A stretch of DNA of 54,562 nt from Pseudomonas libanensis (GCF_001439685.1 NZ_JYLH01000025.1:1-54562), one strand, 5' to 3'; positions 14,769 through 23,901 are shown, counted from the first letter of the stretch. Numbers and translations are program-made. The notes: generated from the letters alone by a model not told the origin.

Positions 14769-15890
14769 TCATTGCGGGCTTTGCGGCACGATGGTGTCCG
14801 GCGCGGGCTCGATCGGTGCGTCGCCGGGTGGGGCTGCGTCGTCCAGTGGTTTTACCACCGGCGTCGGGCTGGAGCGGTAGTCGGCACGCCGCTTGAGCTG
14901 GAACTCGCGCACGGCGGCATTATGCGCATCCAGGTTATCCGAGAAAATATGGCTGCCATCGCCACGGGCGACGAAATACAGGCTGCTGCCCGGTGCCGGG
15001 TTCAGCGCCGCGTGGATGGCCTCGCGACCGACCATGGCGATGGGTGTCGGCGGCAGGCCGGCGATCATATAGGTATTGTAAGGGTTGGCTTCCTTGAGGT
15101 GGGCGCGGGTCAACTTGCCGTTGTAGCGCTCACCCAGGCCGTAGATCACGGTGGGATCGGTCTGCAGCAACATGCCGATCTTCATGCGACGCACAAACAC
15201 ACCGGCGATCTGCCCACGCTCTTGCGGTACACCGGTCTCCTTCTCCACCAGGGACGCCATGATCAGCGCCTGGTAAGGGTCGGTGTACGGCACATCGGCG
15301 GCACGCTTGCTCCACTCCTGAGCGAGGACATCGTCCAGGCGGGTGTAGGCTTTTTTCAGGAATTCGACATCGGTCATGCCGCGCACGAAGCGATAAGTGT
15401 CGGGGAAGAAACGCCCCTCGGGGAATACACCCGGGTGGCCGAGCTTTTCCATTACTTCACTGTCAGTCAGCCCTGGAAGGGTCTGCACGATCTTTTCGTG
15501 CTTGGCCAGGGCCATGCGCACCTGGCGGAAATTCCAGCCTTCCACCAGCGTCAGGCTGTACTGCACCACTTCGCCACGCTGCCACAGGCCAATCAGCCCC
15601 TCGGCGGTAAGACCGGGAGTCATGCGGTATTCGCCGCTGTGCAGTGGCTGGCCTTCGAGATTGAAGCGCCAGTACAGGCGCAGCCAGAAGGCATCGTCGA
15701 GCACACCGTCAGCTTCCAGACGATTGAAGGTGCCCGTCGGGGTAGCGCCAGCCGGTACGTCGAGCAACAGCTCCTGGGACAGCTTCAAGGGCTGCTTGAG
15801 GGCAGAGTCGAGTTTCCAGGCCGAAAAACCCACGAGCAACGCCGCCGAGACCAGACTGATCTGCAGCAGTAAAACCAGTTTTCGTATCAA
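14769..15890 (-). CDS. mltG: Endolytic murein transglycosylase MltG
   Basis: 373 residues. A single N-terminal membrane helix (LVLLLQISLVSAALLVGFSAW) anchors a periplasmic YceG domain that cuts nascent glycan strands. The catalytic Glu is in MASLVEKETGVPQERG, and the family motif MLLQTDPTVIYGLG and DNPYNTY-like NPYNTYMIAGLPPTPI follow. The tail is Pro/Asp-rich. The start is TTG at 15890 (LIRKLVLLL), directly behind the pabC stop. The longer ORF reading begins inside pabC and adds no plausible sequence. Confidence 0.9.
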   Translation of the reverse strand: MIRKLVLLLQISLVSAALLVGFSAWKLDSALKQPLKLSQELLLDVPAGATPTGTFNRLEADGVLDDAFWLRLYWRFNLEGQPLHSGEYRMTPGLTAEGLIGLWQRGEVVQYSLTLVEGWNFRQVRMALAKHEKIVQTLPGLTDSEVMEKLGHPGVFPEGRFFPDTYRFVRGMTDVEFLKKAYTRLDDVLAQEWSKRAADVPYTDPYQALIMASLVEKETGVPQERGQIAGVFVRRMKIGMLLQTDPTVIYGLGERYNGKLTRAHLKEANPYNTYMIAGLPPTPIAMVGREAIHAALNPAPGSSLYFVARGDGSHIFSDNLDAHNAAVREFQLKRRADYRSSPTPVVKPLDDAAPPGDAPIEPAPDTIVPQSPQ

Positions 15891-15891
15891 C

Positions 15892-16707
15892 TCAAATATC
15901 CAATAGCGCGCGAACAATACCCTGCAGTTTACGGGTGAGCGGCCCAACCGACCAGCTCATCGCAGCGCACCCGCGCACCGGCCAAATGCCATATACGCTG
16001 TTGCAGACGAAGACTTCATCGGCCTGTCGCAACTGCTCGACACTGACGTCGGCCACGGCTACCGGGATGCCCAGCGCTTGGGCCTGGGCCAGCAGCTCGG
16101 CACGCATCACGCCGGCCACGCCACATCGACTCAGGTCAGAGGTTAGTAACAAGCCGTTGCGCACCAGGAACAAGTTGCTGAACACGCCTTCGATAACCCG
16201 ACCGGACATATCCAGCATCAAGCCCTCGGCATGATCGGCATCTTGCCATTCTGCGCGTGCGAGCACTTGCTCCAGACGATTGAGGTGCTTGAGACCGGCC
16301 AACATCGGCTGTTCGGCCAAGCGGGTCGCGCACGGAAACAGGCGGATGCCTTCGACACCATGGGCGGGGGGATAAGTCGCGGGCGCACTGCCCTGCAAGA
16401 TACGGCGCACCGGAGCGCCAGGGTTGAGACCATAGCCGCGCAGGCTGTCGCCACGGGTAAGGATCAACTTGAGGACACCATCGCCGAGGGCGGCGGCATA
16501 GGCCAGCACTTCGCTGCGAATCACACCGTGGTCGGCAACCAAGGCCAAACGCCTGCAGCCCTCATTCAGGCGCTGCAGGTGACGGTCGAGCAACAGCGGC
16601 TGCCCGGCCTTGACGGCGATGGTCTCGAACAAGCCATCGCCATATGCCAGGCCGCGATCTTTCAGGGGCACGGAGTCCGCTGGTTGACCGTCGACCCAGC
16701 TGTGCAT
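15892..16707 (-). CDS. pabC: Aminodeoxychorismate lyase
   Basis: 271 residues, a fold-type IV PLP enzyme that makes 4-aminobenzoate for folate. The start is the ATG at 16707, overlapping the fabF stop (TGATG). LKDRGLAYGDGLFET is the family N-terminal motif. The PLP Lys is expected in LKHLNRLEQV near residue 140, followed by the Glu segment MLDMSGRVIEGVFSNLF. The location between fabF and mltG is the standard gammaproteobacterial order. Confidence 0.92.
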   Translation of the reverse strand: MHSWVDGQPADSVPLKDRGLAYGDGLFETIAVKAGQPLLLDRHLQRLNEGCRRLALVADHGVIRSEVLAYAAALGDGVLKLILTRGDSLRGYGLNPGAPVRRILQGSAPATYPPAHGVEGIRLFPCATRLAEQPMLAGLKHLNRLEQVLARAEWQDADHAEGLMLDMSGRVIEGVFSNLFLVRNGLLLTSDLSRCGVAGVMRAELLAQAQALGIPVAVADVSVEQLRQADEVFVCNSVYGIWPVRGCAAMSWSVGPLTRKLQGIVRALLDI

Positions 16708-17951
16708 CACTCGGCGAACCGGCGGAACACCAGGGACCCGTTGGTGCCACCGAAACCGAACGAGTTTGAAATCGCCACGTCGATCGGCATCGGTTGCGCT
16801 TCGTGAGGCACGAAGTTCAGGTCGCAGCCTTCGTCCGGCTCATCCAGGTTGATGGTCGGCGGAGCGACCTGATCCTTGATCGCCATCACGCTGAAGATCG
16901 CCTCCACCGCGCCTGCCGCGCCCAACAGGTGGCCGGTCATGGACTTGGTGGAACTGACCGCCAGCTGGTAGGCGTGCTCGCCGAACACCGACTTGATGGC
17001 CTCGGCTTCCGCCAGGTCGCCGGTCGGCGTCGAAGTACCATGGGCGTTGATGTACTGCACCTGGTTGGGGTTGACCTTCGCATCGCGCAGGGCGTTGGTG
17101 ATGCAGCGCGCAGCACCGGCACCGTCGGACGGTGGCGAGGTCATGTGGTAGGCGTCGCCGCTCATGCCAAAGCCGATCAGCTCGGCGTAGATGGTGGCGC
17201 CACGCGCCTTGGCGTGCTCCAACTCTTCGAGTACCAGGGCACCGGCACCGTCGGCCAGTACGAAGCCGTCGCGGCCCTTGTCCCACGGACGGCTGGCACG
17301 GGTCGGTTCGTCATTGCGGGTCGACAGCGCACGGGAGGCGCCGAAGCCGCCCATGCCCAGGCCGCAGGCGGCCATTTCGGCGCCACCGGCGATCATCACA
17401 TCCGCTTCGTCATAGGCGATGTTGCGCGCCGCCATGCCGATGCAGTGAGTGCCCGTGGTGCACGCCGTCGAAATGGCGTAGTTAGGCCCCTGTGCCCCCA
17501 GGTGGATGGACAGGAAGCCGGAAATCATATTGATGATCGAGCCCGGTACGAAGAACGGTGAAATTCGACGAGGGCCGGATTCGTGCAGGGTGCGGCTGGT
17601 TTCTTCGATATTGGTCAAGCCGCCAATACCCGACCCCATGGCCACGCCGATGCGCTCACGGTTGGCGTCGGTGACTTCCAGGCCCGCATTACGCACTGCC
17701 TGAAAACCGGCGGCCAGGCCGTATTGAATGAACAGGTCGAGCTTGCGGGACTCTTTGATCGAGAGGTATTGCTCGACATTGAAACCCTTTACCGAGCCGC
17801 CAAAACGGGTGGAATAGGCAGAAAGGTCCGTGTGTTCGATCAGACCAATACCACTGCGGCCAGCCAGAATGCCCTGCCAACTGCTTGGCACATCCGTGCC
17901 CAGTGGCGACAACATACCCATACCGGTGACTACGACGCGTCTACGCGACAC
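16707..17951 (-). CDS. fabF: 3-oxoacyl-ACP synthase II (KASII)
   Basis: 414 residues, standard length. It elongates acyl-ACP with malonyl-ACP. The Cys-His-His triad is complete: nucleophile in STACTTGTH near residue 164, NAHGTSTPTGD near residue 303, and KSMTGHLLGAAG near residue 336. Its ATG is preceded by AGGAGAG. A terminator-like hairpin at 18016-18050 separates it from acpP, so its expression can be lower than that of acpP. Confidence 0.95.
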   Translation of the reverse strand: MSRRRVVVTGMGMLSPLGTDVPSSWQGILAGRSGIGLIEHTDLSAYSTRFGGSVKGFNVEQYLSIKESRKLDLFIQYGLAAGFQAVRNAGLEVTDANRERIGVAMGSGIGGLTNIEETSRTLHESGPRRISPFFVPGSIINMISGFLSIHLGAQGPNYAISTACTTGTHCIGMAARNIAYDEADVMIAGGAEMAACGLGMGGFGASRALSTRNDEPTRASRPWDKGRDGFVLADGAGALVLEELEHAKARGATIYAELIGFGMSGDAYHMTSPPSDGAGAARCITNALRDAKVNPNQVQYINAHGTSTPTGDLAEAEAIKSVFGEHAYQLAVSSTKSMTGHLLGAAGAVEAIFSVMAIKDQVAPPTINLDEPDEGCDLNFVPHEAQPMPIDVAISNSFGFGGTNGSLVFRRFAE

Positions 17952-18015
17952 AGCACTCTCCTTTTTCTAATGACGACACTTCGCTTCGCAGCTTGCTTTT
18001 CATCACCGCTTAAAG

Positions 18016-18050
18016 AAAAAACCGCACGCCGTTACAGCAGTGCGGTTTTT
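18016..18050 (-). terminator. Partial terminator between acpP and fabF
   Basis: AAAAACCGCAC and GTGCGGTTTTT form an 11-bp stem around a 13-base loop, with T-runs on both strands. It lies 30 bases past the acpP stop and before fabF in the same direction. It would let acpP be made in excess while some transcription continues into fabF. Confidence 0.7.
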
Positions 18051-18079
18051 CCCTGACAGCAAGCGACGACTACAAACTA

Positions 18080-18316
18080 TTACGCCTGGTGGCTAGTAAC
18101 GTAGTCGATGGCAGCTTGAACAGTAGTGATTTTTTCAGCTTCTTCGTCCGGGATTTCGGTCTCGAATTCCTCTTCCAGAGCCATCACCAGCTCAACGGTG
18201 TCAAGGGAATCGGCACCCAGGTCTTCTACGAAGGAAGCAGTGTTGACCACTTCTTCTTCCTTAACGCCCAGTTGCTCGGCGACGATTTTCTTGACGCGCT
18301 CTTCGATGGTGCTCAT
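18080..18316 (-). CDS. acpP: Acyl carrier protein
   Basis: 78 residues, very acidic. The phosphopantetheine attachment site is the Ser in GADSLDTVEL, near residue 37. MSTIEERVKKIVAEQLGVKEEEV is the typical gammaproteobacterial start. TTAGGAG lies 11-12 bases before the ATG. It has its own candidate promoter and a terminator-like hairpin after it, as expected for one of the most abundant proteins in the cell. Confidence 0.97.
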   Translation of the reverse strand: MSTIEERVKKIVAEQLGVKEEEVVNTASFVEDLGADSLDTVELVMALEEEFETEIPDEEAEKITTVQAAIDYVTSHQA

Positions 18317-18367
18317 ACCTTGTTTAACTCCTAATGGACAAATTCAGGCAGCTGGCCAGTGGGTAAG

Positions 18368-18395
18368 TGTATAGAAAGCCATTTCAGCTTTTCAA
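18368..18395 (-). promoter_or_regulatory. Candidate sigma-70 promoter of acpP
   Basis: TTGAAA (18395-18390) and TATACA (18373-18368) with a 16-base spacer, about 50 bases before the acpP start. An inverted repeat (AGCTTT/AAAGCT) surrounds the -35 box and could bind a regulator. Confidence 0.55.
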
Positions 18396-18507
18396 CTGAA
18401 AGCTTCACCCTGTACCCGGCCGACCATCTGCCTATAAATTAAGTTGCAGCTTTATAACGGATTTTAGACAGCTCGTATGACATTTTTTTGAAGCGATCCG
18501 TCACAAT

Positions 18508-19251
18508 TTAACTCATGTACATCCCGCCGTTAACCGGGATTGTAGCCCCAGTCACGTATGCCGCACCGTCGGATGCCAGGAAAGTGACCACATTCGCGAT
18601 CTCTTGGGCCTGGCCCAGACGGCCCAGCGGAATCTGCGTCAGCAAGGCTTCACGCTGTGCTTCCGGCAGCTCGCGGGTCATATCGGTGTCGATGAACCCT
18701 GGGGCCACCGAGTTGACCGTAATCGACCGCGAGCCGACTTCACGCGCCAGTGCGCGGCTGAAACCTTCCAGGCCGGCCTTGGCGGAGGCATAGTTTACTT
18801 GGCCTGCGTTGCCCATGGCACCCACTACGGAGCCAATATTGATAATTCGGCCCCAACGCGCCTTGGTCATGCCGCGCAAAACGCCCTTGGACAGGCGAAA
18901 CAGACTGTTCAGGTTGGTATCGACCACGTCGTACCACTCGTCGTCTTTCATGCGCATCATCAGGTTGTCACGGGTGATGCCGGCGTTGTTCACCAGAATA
19001 GCCGGCGCACCGAACTGAGCAGTGATCTGGGCCAATACGGCAGCCACGGACTCATCGCTGGTCACATTCAGCTCAAGGCCGGTGCCCTGCACGCCATTTT
19101 CCTTCAAGGTCGCGGCGATACGCTCGGCGCCCGAGGCGGAAGTGGCGGTGCCGATCACAACGGCGCCCTGACGGCCCAGTTCCAGGGCGATCGCCTGGCC
19201 GATGCCACGGCTTGCGCCAGTAACCAGTGCAACTTTACCTTGCAGACTCAT
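18508..19251 (-). CDS. fabG: 3-oxoacyl-ACP reductase
   Basis: 247 residues. It is the NADPH-dependent ketoreductase of fatty acid elongation. TGASRGIG is at residue 12, NNAGITRD near residue 87, and the catalytic Ser and YASAKAG near residues 140-157. The last residues VTGATIPVNGGMYMS are the usual FabG C-terminus. It lies between fabD and acpP, 24 bases after the fabD stop. Confidence 0.95.
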   Translation of the reverse strand: MSLQGKVALVTGASRGIGQAIALELGRQGAVVIGTATSASGAERIAATLKENGVQGTGLELNVTSDESVAAVLAQITAQFGAPAILVNNAGITRDNLMMRMKDDEWYDVVDTNLNSLFRLSKGVLRGMTKARWGRIINIGSVVGAMGNAGQVNYASAKAGLEGFSRALAREVGSRSITVNSVAPGFIDTDMTRELPEAQREALLTQIPLGRLGQAQEIANVVTFLASDGAAYVTGATIPVNGGMYMS

Positions 19252-19275
19252 GCAGGCTTCTCCTAATTTCGCAAT

Positions 19276-20214
19276 TCAGGCCAGTGCCGCGCGGGCGGCA
19301 GCGAAGGCTTCAGGGGTGTTGAGGTTGGCGGTCGACACACCGTCGGCGCAACGCTTGTTCAGGCCCGCCAGGACTTTGCCCGGGCCGCACTCGACCAGTT
19401 CGGTAGCGCCGTTGGCGGCCAGGGCCTGGACCGATTCAACCCAGCGCACAGGCTTGTAGAGTTGCTCCAGCAGGTCGCGCTTGAGAGTCTCGAGGTCGGG
19501 TGCAACCGCGGCACTGACGTTCTGCACCAACGGGATCTGTGGCGCCTGCCAGTTGATGGCAGCGATGGACTCGGCAAAACGCTCGGCCGCCGGGCGCATC
19601 AGCTCGCAGTGGGACGGTACGCTCACCGGCAATGGCAAGGCACGCTTGGCACCACGGGCCTTGCAGCCTTCGATGGCACGCTCCACAGCCGCCTTGGCGC
19701 CAGCGATTACCACCTGGCCCGGGGAGTTGAAATTCACCGCACTGACCACCTCGCCCTGGGCCGCTTCGGCGCAGGCAGCAATCACGTCAGCATCTTCCAG
19801 GCCCAGGATAGCGGCCATGCCGCCCTGCCCGGCCGGTACGGCCTCCTGCATCAATTGGCCACGACGCTCCACCAGCTTGACCGCTTCACCGAGGGTGAGG
19901 CTGCCTGCTGCAACCAGAGCACTGTATTCGCCCAGGCTGTGACCGGCGACGAATGCCGGACGCGCGCCGCCTTCGGCCAGCCACAAGCGCCACAGGGCGA
20001 TCGAGGCGGTCAGGATGGCTGGCTGGGTTTTATCGGTTTGGTTGAGCAGTGCTTCCGGCCCTTGCTGGGTCAGTGCCCAGAGGTCGTAACCCAGGGCGTC
20101 GGAAGCTTCCTTGAAGGTGTCCAGTACCAGCGGAAATTGCGCGCCCAGCTCGGCCAACATGCCGAGGGACTGCGAACCCTGCCCTGGAAAGACGAATGCG
20201 AGGGATGTAGACAT
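19276..20214 (-). CDS. fabD: Malonyl-CoA:ACP transacylase
   Basis: 312 residues. It loads malonate onto ACP. The GQGSQ motif is at residues 10-14, nucleophile Ser in GHSLGEYSAL near residue 92, Arg in AVKLVERRGQLMQEA near residue 117, and His in SVPSHCELM near residue 201. I chose the ATG at 20214 (MSTSLAFVFPGQG) with AGGGG 12 bases upstream. The upstream 20 codons are not conserved in character. Confidence 0.95.
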   Translation of the reverse strand: MSTSLAFVFPGQGSQSLGMLAELGAQFPLVLDTFKEASDALGYDLWALTQQGPEALLNQTDKTQPAILTASIALWRLWLAEGGARPAFVAGHSLGEYSALVAAGSLTLGEAVKLVERRGQLMQEAVPAGQGGMAAILGLEDADVIAACAEAAQGEVVSAVNFNSPGQVVIAGAKAAVERAIEGCKARGAKRALPLPVSVPSHCELMRPAAERFAESIAAINWQAPQIPLVQNVSAAVAPDLETLKRDLLEQLYKPVRWVESVQALAANGATELVECGPGKVLAGLNKRCADGVSTANLNTPEAFAAARAALA

Positions 20215-20339
20215 GTAACAAGCCCCTAATGATCTGGTCGTCAAAATGATCGCGCCCATGGTGGGAGCGAACAAAACTGACAGATTGGATGGTCAATTGA
20301 ACTGGCCGGTCACATTTAAGCACTCCCGGGCCAATTCGC

Positions 20340-21350
20340 CTAAGGCAACAGATCCTCAAGACGGCCGTGCAAGCGTTGCGGCAGGTTTTCCTGGATTTCG
20401 ATCAAGGCCCGCGCAATCGCGCTTTGGAAGCCCTCGACACCTGCCGAGCCATGGCTTTTTACCACAATGCCCTGCAATCCCAGGAAGCTCGCGCCATTAT
20501 GCCGAGCCGGCGCCAGATCAGCCTGCAGGCGGCGCATCAACGGCAGCGCCAAGGCACCCACCATGCGCGACGCCAGGTTGCGCTTGAACAACGCCTCGAT
20601 ACGCGAGGCAATCATGGTCGCCAAGCCTTCGCTGGACTTGAGCAATATGTTGCCGACAAAACCGTCACACACCACCACATCGGCCTCGCCACGGTACAAG
20701 CCGTCACCTTCGACAAAGCCGATATAGTTCAAGCCCCGCGCGCCTTGCAACAAGGTAGCGGCAAGCTTGACCTGCTGGTTGCCCTTGATGTCCTCGGTGC
20801 CGATATTCAGCAGGGCAACCCTGGGTCGGGCCACGCCCAGCGCCTCGGCGGCCACCGAGCCCATCACGGCGAACTGCAGCAGGTGCTCGGCACTGCAATC
20901 GACATTGGCACCCAGGTCCAGCAGCTGGCAATAACCCTTTTGTGTCGGGATTGCCGCCACCATTGCTGGCCGATCAATACCTGGCAGGGTTTTGAGCACA
21001 TGCCTGGACAAGGCCATCAACGCGCCCGTGTTGCCGGCACTGACACAGGCTTGCACCTTGCCATCACGCAGCAATTCAAGGGCCACCCGCATTGAAGAAT
21101 CGGGTTTGCCACGCAGGGCAACCGCCGGCTTTTCATCCATGCCGATGGCTTCACTGGCTGGCGTAATCGTCAGGCGCGCGCGATCCACCGCCGGATGGCT
21201 GGCAATCAGTTCTTCAAGAAGGGAGGGTTGACCGACGAGGGTCAGGTGCAGCGAGGGCGTTGCAGACAGGCTGGCAATGCAGGCCTGAACAATGCTGCGG
21301 GGACCGAAGTCCCCGCCCATTGCGTCAATCGCGATGACTTGAGCAGACAA
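20340..21350 (-). CDS. plsX: Phosphate acyltransferase PlsX
   Basis: 336 residues. It makes acyl-phosphate from acyl-ACP for phospholipid synthesis. The family start IAIDAMGGDFGP and the motif CVSAGNTGALMA (near residue 97) are present, as are GNTGAL and GADVVVCDGFVGN-like ADVVVCDGFVGNILLKSSEG. The start is TTG at 21350, four bases after the rpmF stop; no ATG is available in frame upstream. It is co-transcribed with yceD and rpmF, the conserved arrangement. Confidence 0.93.
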   Translation of the reverse strand: MSAQVIAIDAMGGDFGPRSIVQACIASLSATPSLHLTLVGQPSLLEELIASHPAVDRARLTITPASEAIGMDEKPAVALRGKPDSSMRVALELLRDGKVQACVSAGNTGALMALSRHVLKTLPGIDRPAMVAAIPTQKGYCQLLDLGANVDCSAEHLLQFAVMGSVAAEALGVARPRVALLNIGTEDIKGNQQVKLAATLLQGARGLNYIGFVEGDGLYRGEADVVVCDGFVGNILLKSSEGLATMIASRIEALFKRNLASRMVGALALPLMRRLQADLAPARHNGASFLGLQGIVVKSHGSAGVEGFQSAIARALIEIQENLPQRLHGRLEDLLP

Positions 21351-21354
21351 GTGA

Positions 21355-21537
21355 TTACTCGTCAGCGCCCTTGTCGATCACTTTACGGCCACGGTATACG
21401 CCTTCTGGCGATACGTGGTGACGCAGGTGAACTTCACCAGTGGTCTTTTCCACGGACAGGGTGCTTGCCTCGAGAGCGTCGTGCGAACGGCGCATGTCAC
21501 GGGCGGAGCGGGATTTTTTGTTCTGCTGAACAGCCAT
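21355..21537 (-). CDS. rpmF: 50S ribosomal protein L32
   Basis: 60 residues, basic. [20 protein letters not shown] is the typical L32 start. The central [21 protein letters not shown] segment ([19 protein letters not shown]) is conserved. There is no Cys zinc ribbon, as in other pseudomonads. AGGAG lies 7 bases before the ATG. It sits between yceD and plsX. Confidence 0.95.
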
Positions 21538-21550
21538 AATTGATTAACTC

Positions 21551-22081
21551 CTAAACGTTTGGGTCACGCTTTAACTGCGCCAATACACTGAACGGGTTGG
21601 ACCGCGTTACCTCGTCCTCGCTCGGCTCGGCCTCGTCATCGAGACCCTCCGGCTGCTGGCATTCTTCCGGATGATGAGCAGGCACAATGGGCAAGGCGAG
21701 CAAAAGCTCCTCCTCGATCAGTGCATGCAGATCCAATGGATCTTCGCCCAGTTCCAGCACGTCATAACCTTTCGGCAACGACTGGGTATTCGCACCCTCT
21801 TTCACCACAGCATAACTGCATTCGCTGTGGATCGGCAGGGTGACCAGCTCAAGACAACGCTGGCAAACCATTTTGACTTCGGTGTCGATAACGCTGTGGA
21901 TTACCACAGATTTACGTTCATCTCGTTCAAAAACGAATTGTGCCTGCACCGTACCGACAGTGTCGGAAAGCGGGTCGCAGAGTCTCTCCAAATCGGCCAG
22001 CAGCACTTCACCTTGAAGGGTGGTGCCACGATCAGCCAATTTGCGCGGGTCAACGTGAGGTGGAATCGGGTCATTCAACAT
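21551..22081 (-). CDS. yceD: YceD family (DUF177) protein
   Basis: 176 residues, acidic at the C-terminus. The DUF177 core has VCQRCLELV near residue 85 and DLHALIEEELLLALPIVPAHHPEEC near residue 125. The family accompanies rpmF in most bacteria and has been linked to 23S rRNA/ribosome maturation, but a precise activity is not established. I start it at 22081 because the promoter -10 box ends only nine bases upstream, so a start at 22105 would lie upstream of the transcript. Confidence 0.88.
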   Translation of the reverse strand: MLNDPIPPHVDPRKLADRGTTLQGEVLLADLERLCDPLSDTVGTVQAQFVFERDERKSVVIHSVIDTEVKMVCQRCLELVTLPIHSECSYAVVKEGANTQSLPKGYDVLELGEDPLDLHALIEEELLLALPIVPAHHPEECQQPEGLDDEAEPSEDEVTRSNPFSVLAQLKRDPNV

Positions 22082-22090
22082 AGGCGCAGC

Positions 22091-22118
22091 ATTATAGGGA
22101 TGCACCCGGCCATGTCAA
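22091..22118 (-). promoter_or_regulatory. Consensus sigma-70 promoter of yceD-rpmF-plsX
   Basis: TTGACA (22118-22113) and TATAAT (22096-22091) are both perfect, with a 16-base spacer. The expected transcript start (about 22084) is only about three bases before the yceD ATG. Confidence 0.8.
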
Positions 22119-22186
22119 AGGAAATTCAGCCCTGTGCGTCAGCCGGTCACGTCGCTAGAATCGGCGACTGCCTTGAGGAGACGTAT

Positions 22187-22765
22187 ATGCTGCCTTTATT
22201 ACTCGCGTCCAGCTCGGTTTATCGCCGGGAATTACTGAGCCGCCTGCACCTGCCGTTCACCTGCAGCTCGCCGGATATCGACGAAAGCCATCGCCCGAAT
22301 GAACCCGCCGCCGAACTGGTCAAGCGCCTGGCCGAAGGAAAAGCCCGCGCCCTCGCCGCCAGCCATCCAGGGCATTTGATCATCGGCTCGGATCAGGTGG
22401 CTGCACTAGAGGGGCGAATCATCGGCAAACCCCACACTTTCGAAAATGCCCGCGAACAGTTGTTGGCGGCCAGTGGCAAGCGCGTGAGTTTCCTCACTGG
22501 CCTGGCACTGCTCAACAGCGAGACTGGGCGCTGCCAGGTGGACTGCGTGCCGTTTACCGTACATATGCGCGAACTGGATGCAGAGCGTATTGAGCGCTAT
22601 CTGCGAATTGAACAGCCGTATGACTGCGCAGGCAGCTTCAAGGCCGAGGGACTTGGCGTGAGCCTGTTCCAGAGCACGGAAGGGCCGGATGCGACCAGCC
22701 TTGTAGGGCTGCCATTGATTCGACTGGTGGACATGTTGCTGACCGAAGGCGTACAGATCCCTTGA
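22187..22765 (+). CDS. maf: Maf/YceF-type nucleotide pyrophosphatase
   Basis: 192 residues. Maf-family house-cleaning enzyme. The family motifs are LLASSSVYRRELL at residue 4, DESHRPNE near residue 33, and GSDQVAALEGRIIGKP near residue 68. The sequence resembles YceF, which hydrolyses 7-methyl-GTP, more than the dTTP/UTP-type YhdE. The start at 22187 has GAGGAG 6 bases upstream. The longer in-frame reading through yceD is an antisense shadow. It is divergent from yceD. Confidence 0.9.
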   Translation: MLPLLLASSSVYRRELLSRLHLPFTCSSPDIDESHRPNEPAAELVKRLAEGKARALAASHPGHLIIGSDQVAALEGRIIGKPHTFENAREQLLAASGKRVSFLTGLALLNSETGRCQVDCVPFTVHMRELDAERIERYLRIEQPYDCAGSFKAEGLGVSLFQSTEGPDATSLVGLPLIRLVDMLLTEGVQIP

Positions 22766-22779
22766 AACCATCGTAAAAC

Positions 22780-22870
22780 AATGTGGGAGCGGGCTTGCCT
22801 GCGATAGCGGTGTGCCAGCCGACACTTATATTGACTGATCCATCGCTATCGCGGGCAAGCCCGCTCCCAA
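22780..22870. repeat. REPIN
   Basis: ATGTGGGAGCGGGCTTGCCT and its near complement stand in opposite orientation, in the convergent gap between maf and sppA. Confidence 0.9.
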
Positions 22871-22896
22871 AGTTGATCTACACAAAGCTTGGAATT

Positions 22897-23880
22897 TCAG
22901 CGTAGCGTCGGCCCCTGGAAACCCATGTACAGCGCCAATTTCTCCGCCACACTGGCTCCAAGCTTCTTGGAGAAGCGATCAAACGGCGATTCCTCAACCG
23001 TGAAATCCACCAACTCCTTCTCGCCAACCACATCTCGCGCCACCGAACTGGCACTGCCCAGGCCATCGATCAAGCCCAGCGGCAATGCCTGCTCGCCCGA
23101 CCACACCAGCCCGGAGAACAGCTCCGGATGGTCTTTATCCTTCAATCGATCCCCACGCCCCTGCTTCACGCTGGCAATGAACTGGCGATGGGTGGTGTCG
23201 AGCACGCCCTGCCAGAACGCGGTTTCATCCGCCTTCTGCGGCTGGAACGGGTCCAGGAACGCCTTGTGCTCGCCGGAGGTATAGATGCGCCGCTCCACCC
23301 CCAGCTTCTCCATGGTGCCGACAAACCCGTAACCGGCTGCCGTCACCCCAATGGAGCCAACCAGGCTGGCCTTATCTGCATAGATCTGGTCTGCGGCACT
23401 GGCGATATAATAGGCCCCCGAGGCGCCCAGGTCGGAGATCACTGCATAGAGTTTGGTATCCGGATGCAGGGCACGCAGGCGACGAATCTCGTCATACACA
23501 TAGCCCGACTGCACCGGGCTGCCGCCTGGGCTGTTGATACGCAGGATGACGCCCTTGACCTTGGGGTCTTCGAACGCCGCACGCAGGCTGGTGACGATAT
23601 TGTCGGCACTGGCGGGTTCCTTGTCGGCAATCACTCCGCGCACCTCGATCAAGGCGGTGTAGTGACTGCCGCGGGTGGCGCTCTTTTCCATGTCCATCAG
23701 CGGACTGAACAGCGCCAGCATGCCGAGCAGGTACACAAAAGTCAGCAGCTTGAAGAAAATCCCCCAGCGCCGTGAACGCCGCTGCTCCTGGACGCTGGCC
23801 AGGAGGGTCTTCTCCAGCAGCTTCCAGCTTTTATCATCACTGCTCTCGGCCTTTTCAGGCGCCTTCCACTCGTCACTCAT
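22897..23880 (-). CDS. sppA: Signal peptide peptidase SppA, 36-kDa type
   Basis: 327 residues. A membrane helix (ILFKLLTFVYLLGMLALFSPL region, about residues 45-62) anchors a periplasmic S49 protease domain. The nucleophile Ser is in DLGASGAYYIASAADQIYA near residue 155, and the general-base Lys is probably in SGEHKAFLDPF, about 52 residues later. INSPGGSPVQSG is the conserved oxyanion region. The protease degrades released signal peptides. It starts 16 bases past the HAD phosphatase stop. Confidence 0.92.
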   Translation of the reverse strand: MSDEWKAPEKAESSDDKSWKLLEKTLLASVQEQRRSRRWGIFFKLLTFVYLLGMLALFSPLMDMEKSATRGSHYTALIEVRGVIADKEPASADNIVTSLRAAFEDPKVKGVILRINSPGGSPVQSGYVYDEIRRLRALHPDTKLYAVISDLGASGAYYIASAADQIYADKASLVGSIGVTAAGYGFVGTMEKLGVERRIYTSGEHKAFLDPFQPQKADETAFWQGVLDTTHRQFIASVKQGRGDRLKDKDHPELFSGLVWSGEQALPLGLIDGLGSASSVARDVVGEKELVDFTVEESPFDRFSKKLGASVAEKLALYMGFQGPTLR

Positions 23881-23901
23881 GCCATTAACCCCAGCAAAGA
23901 C

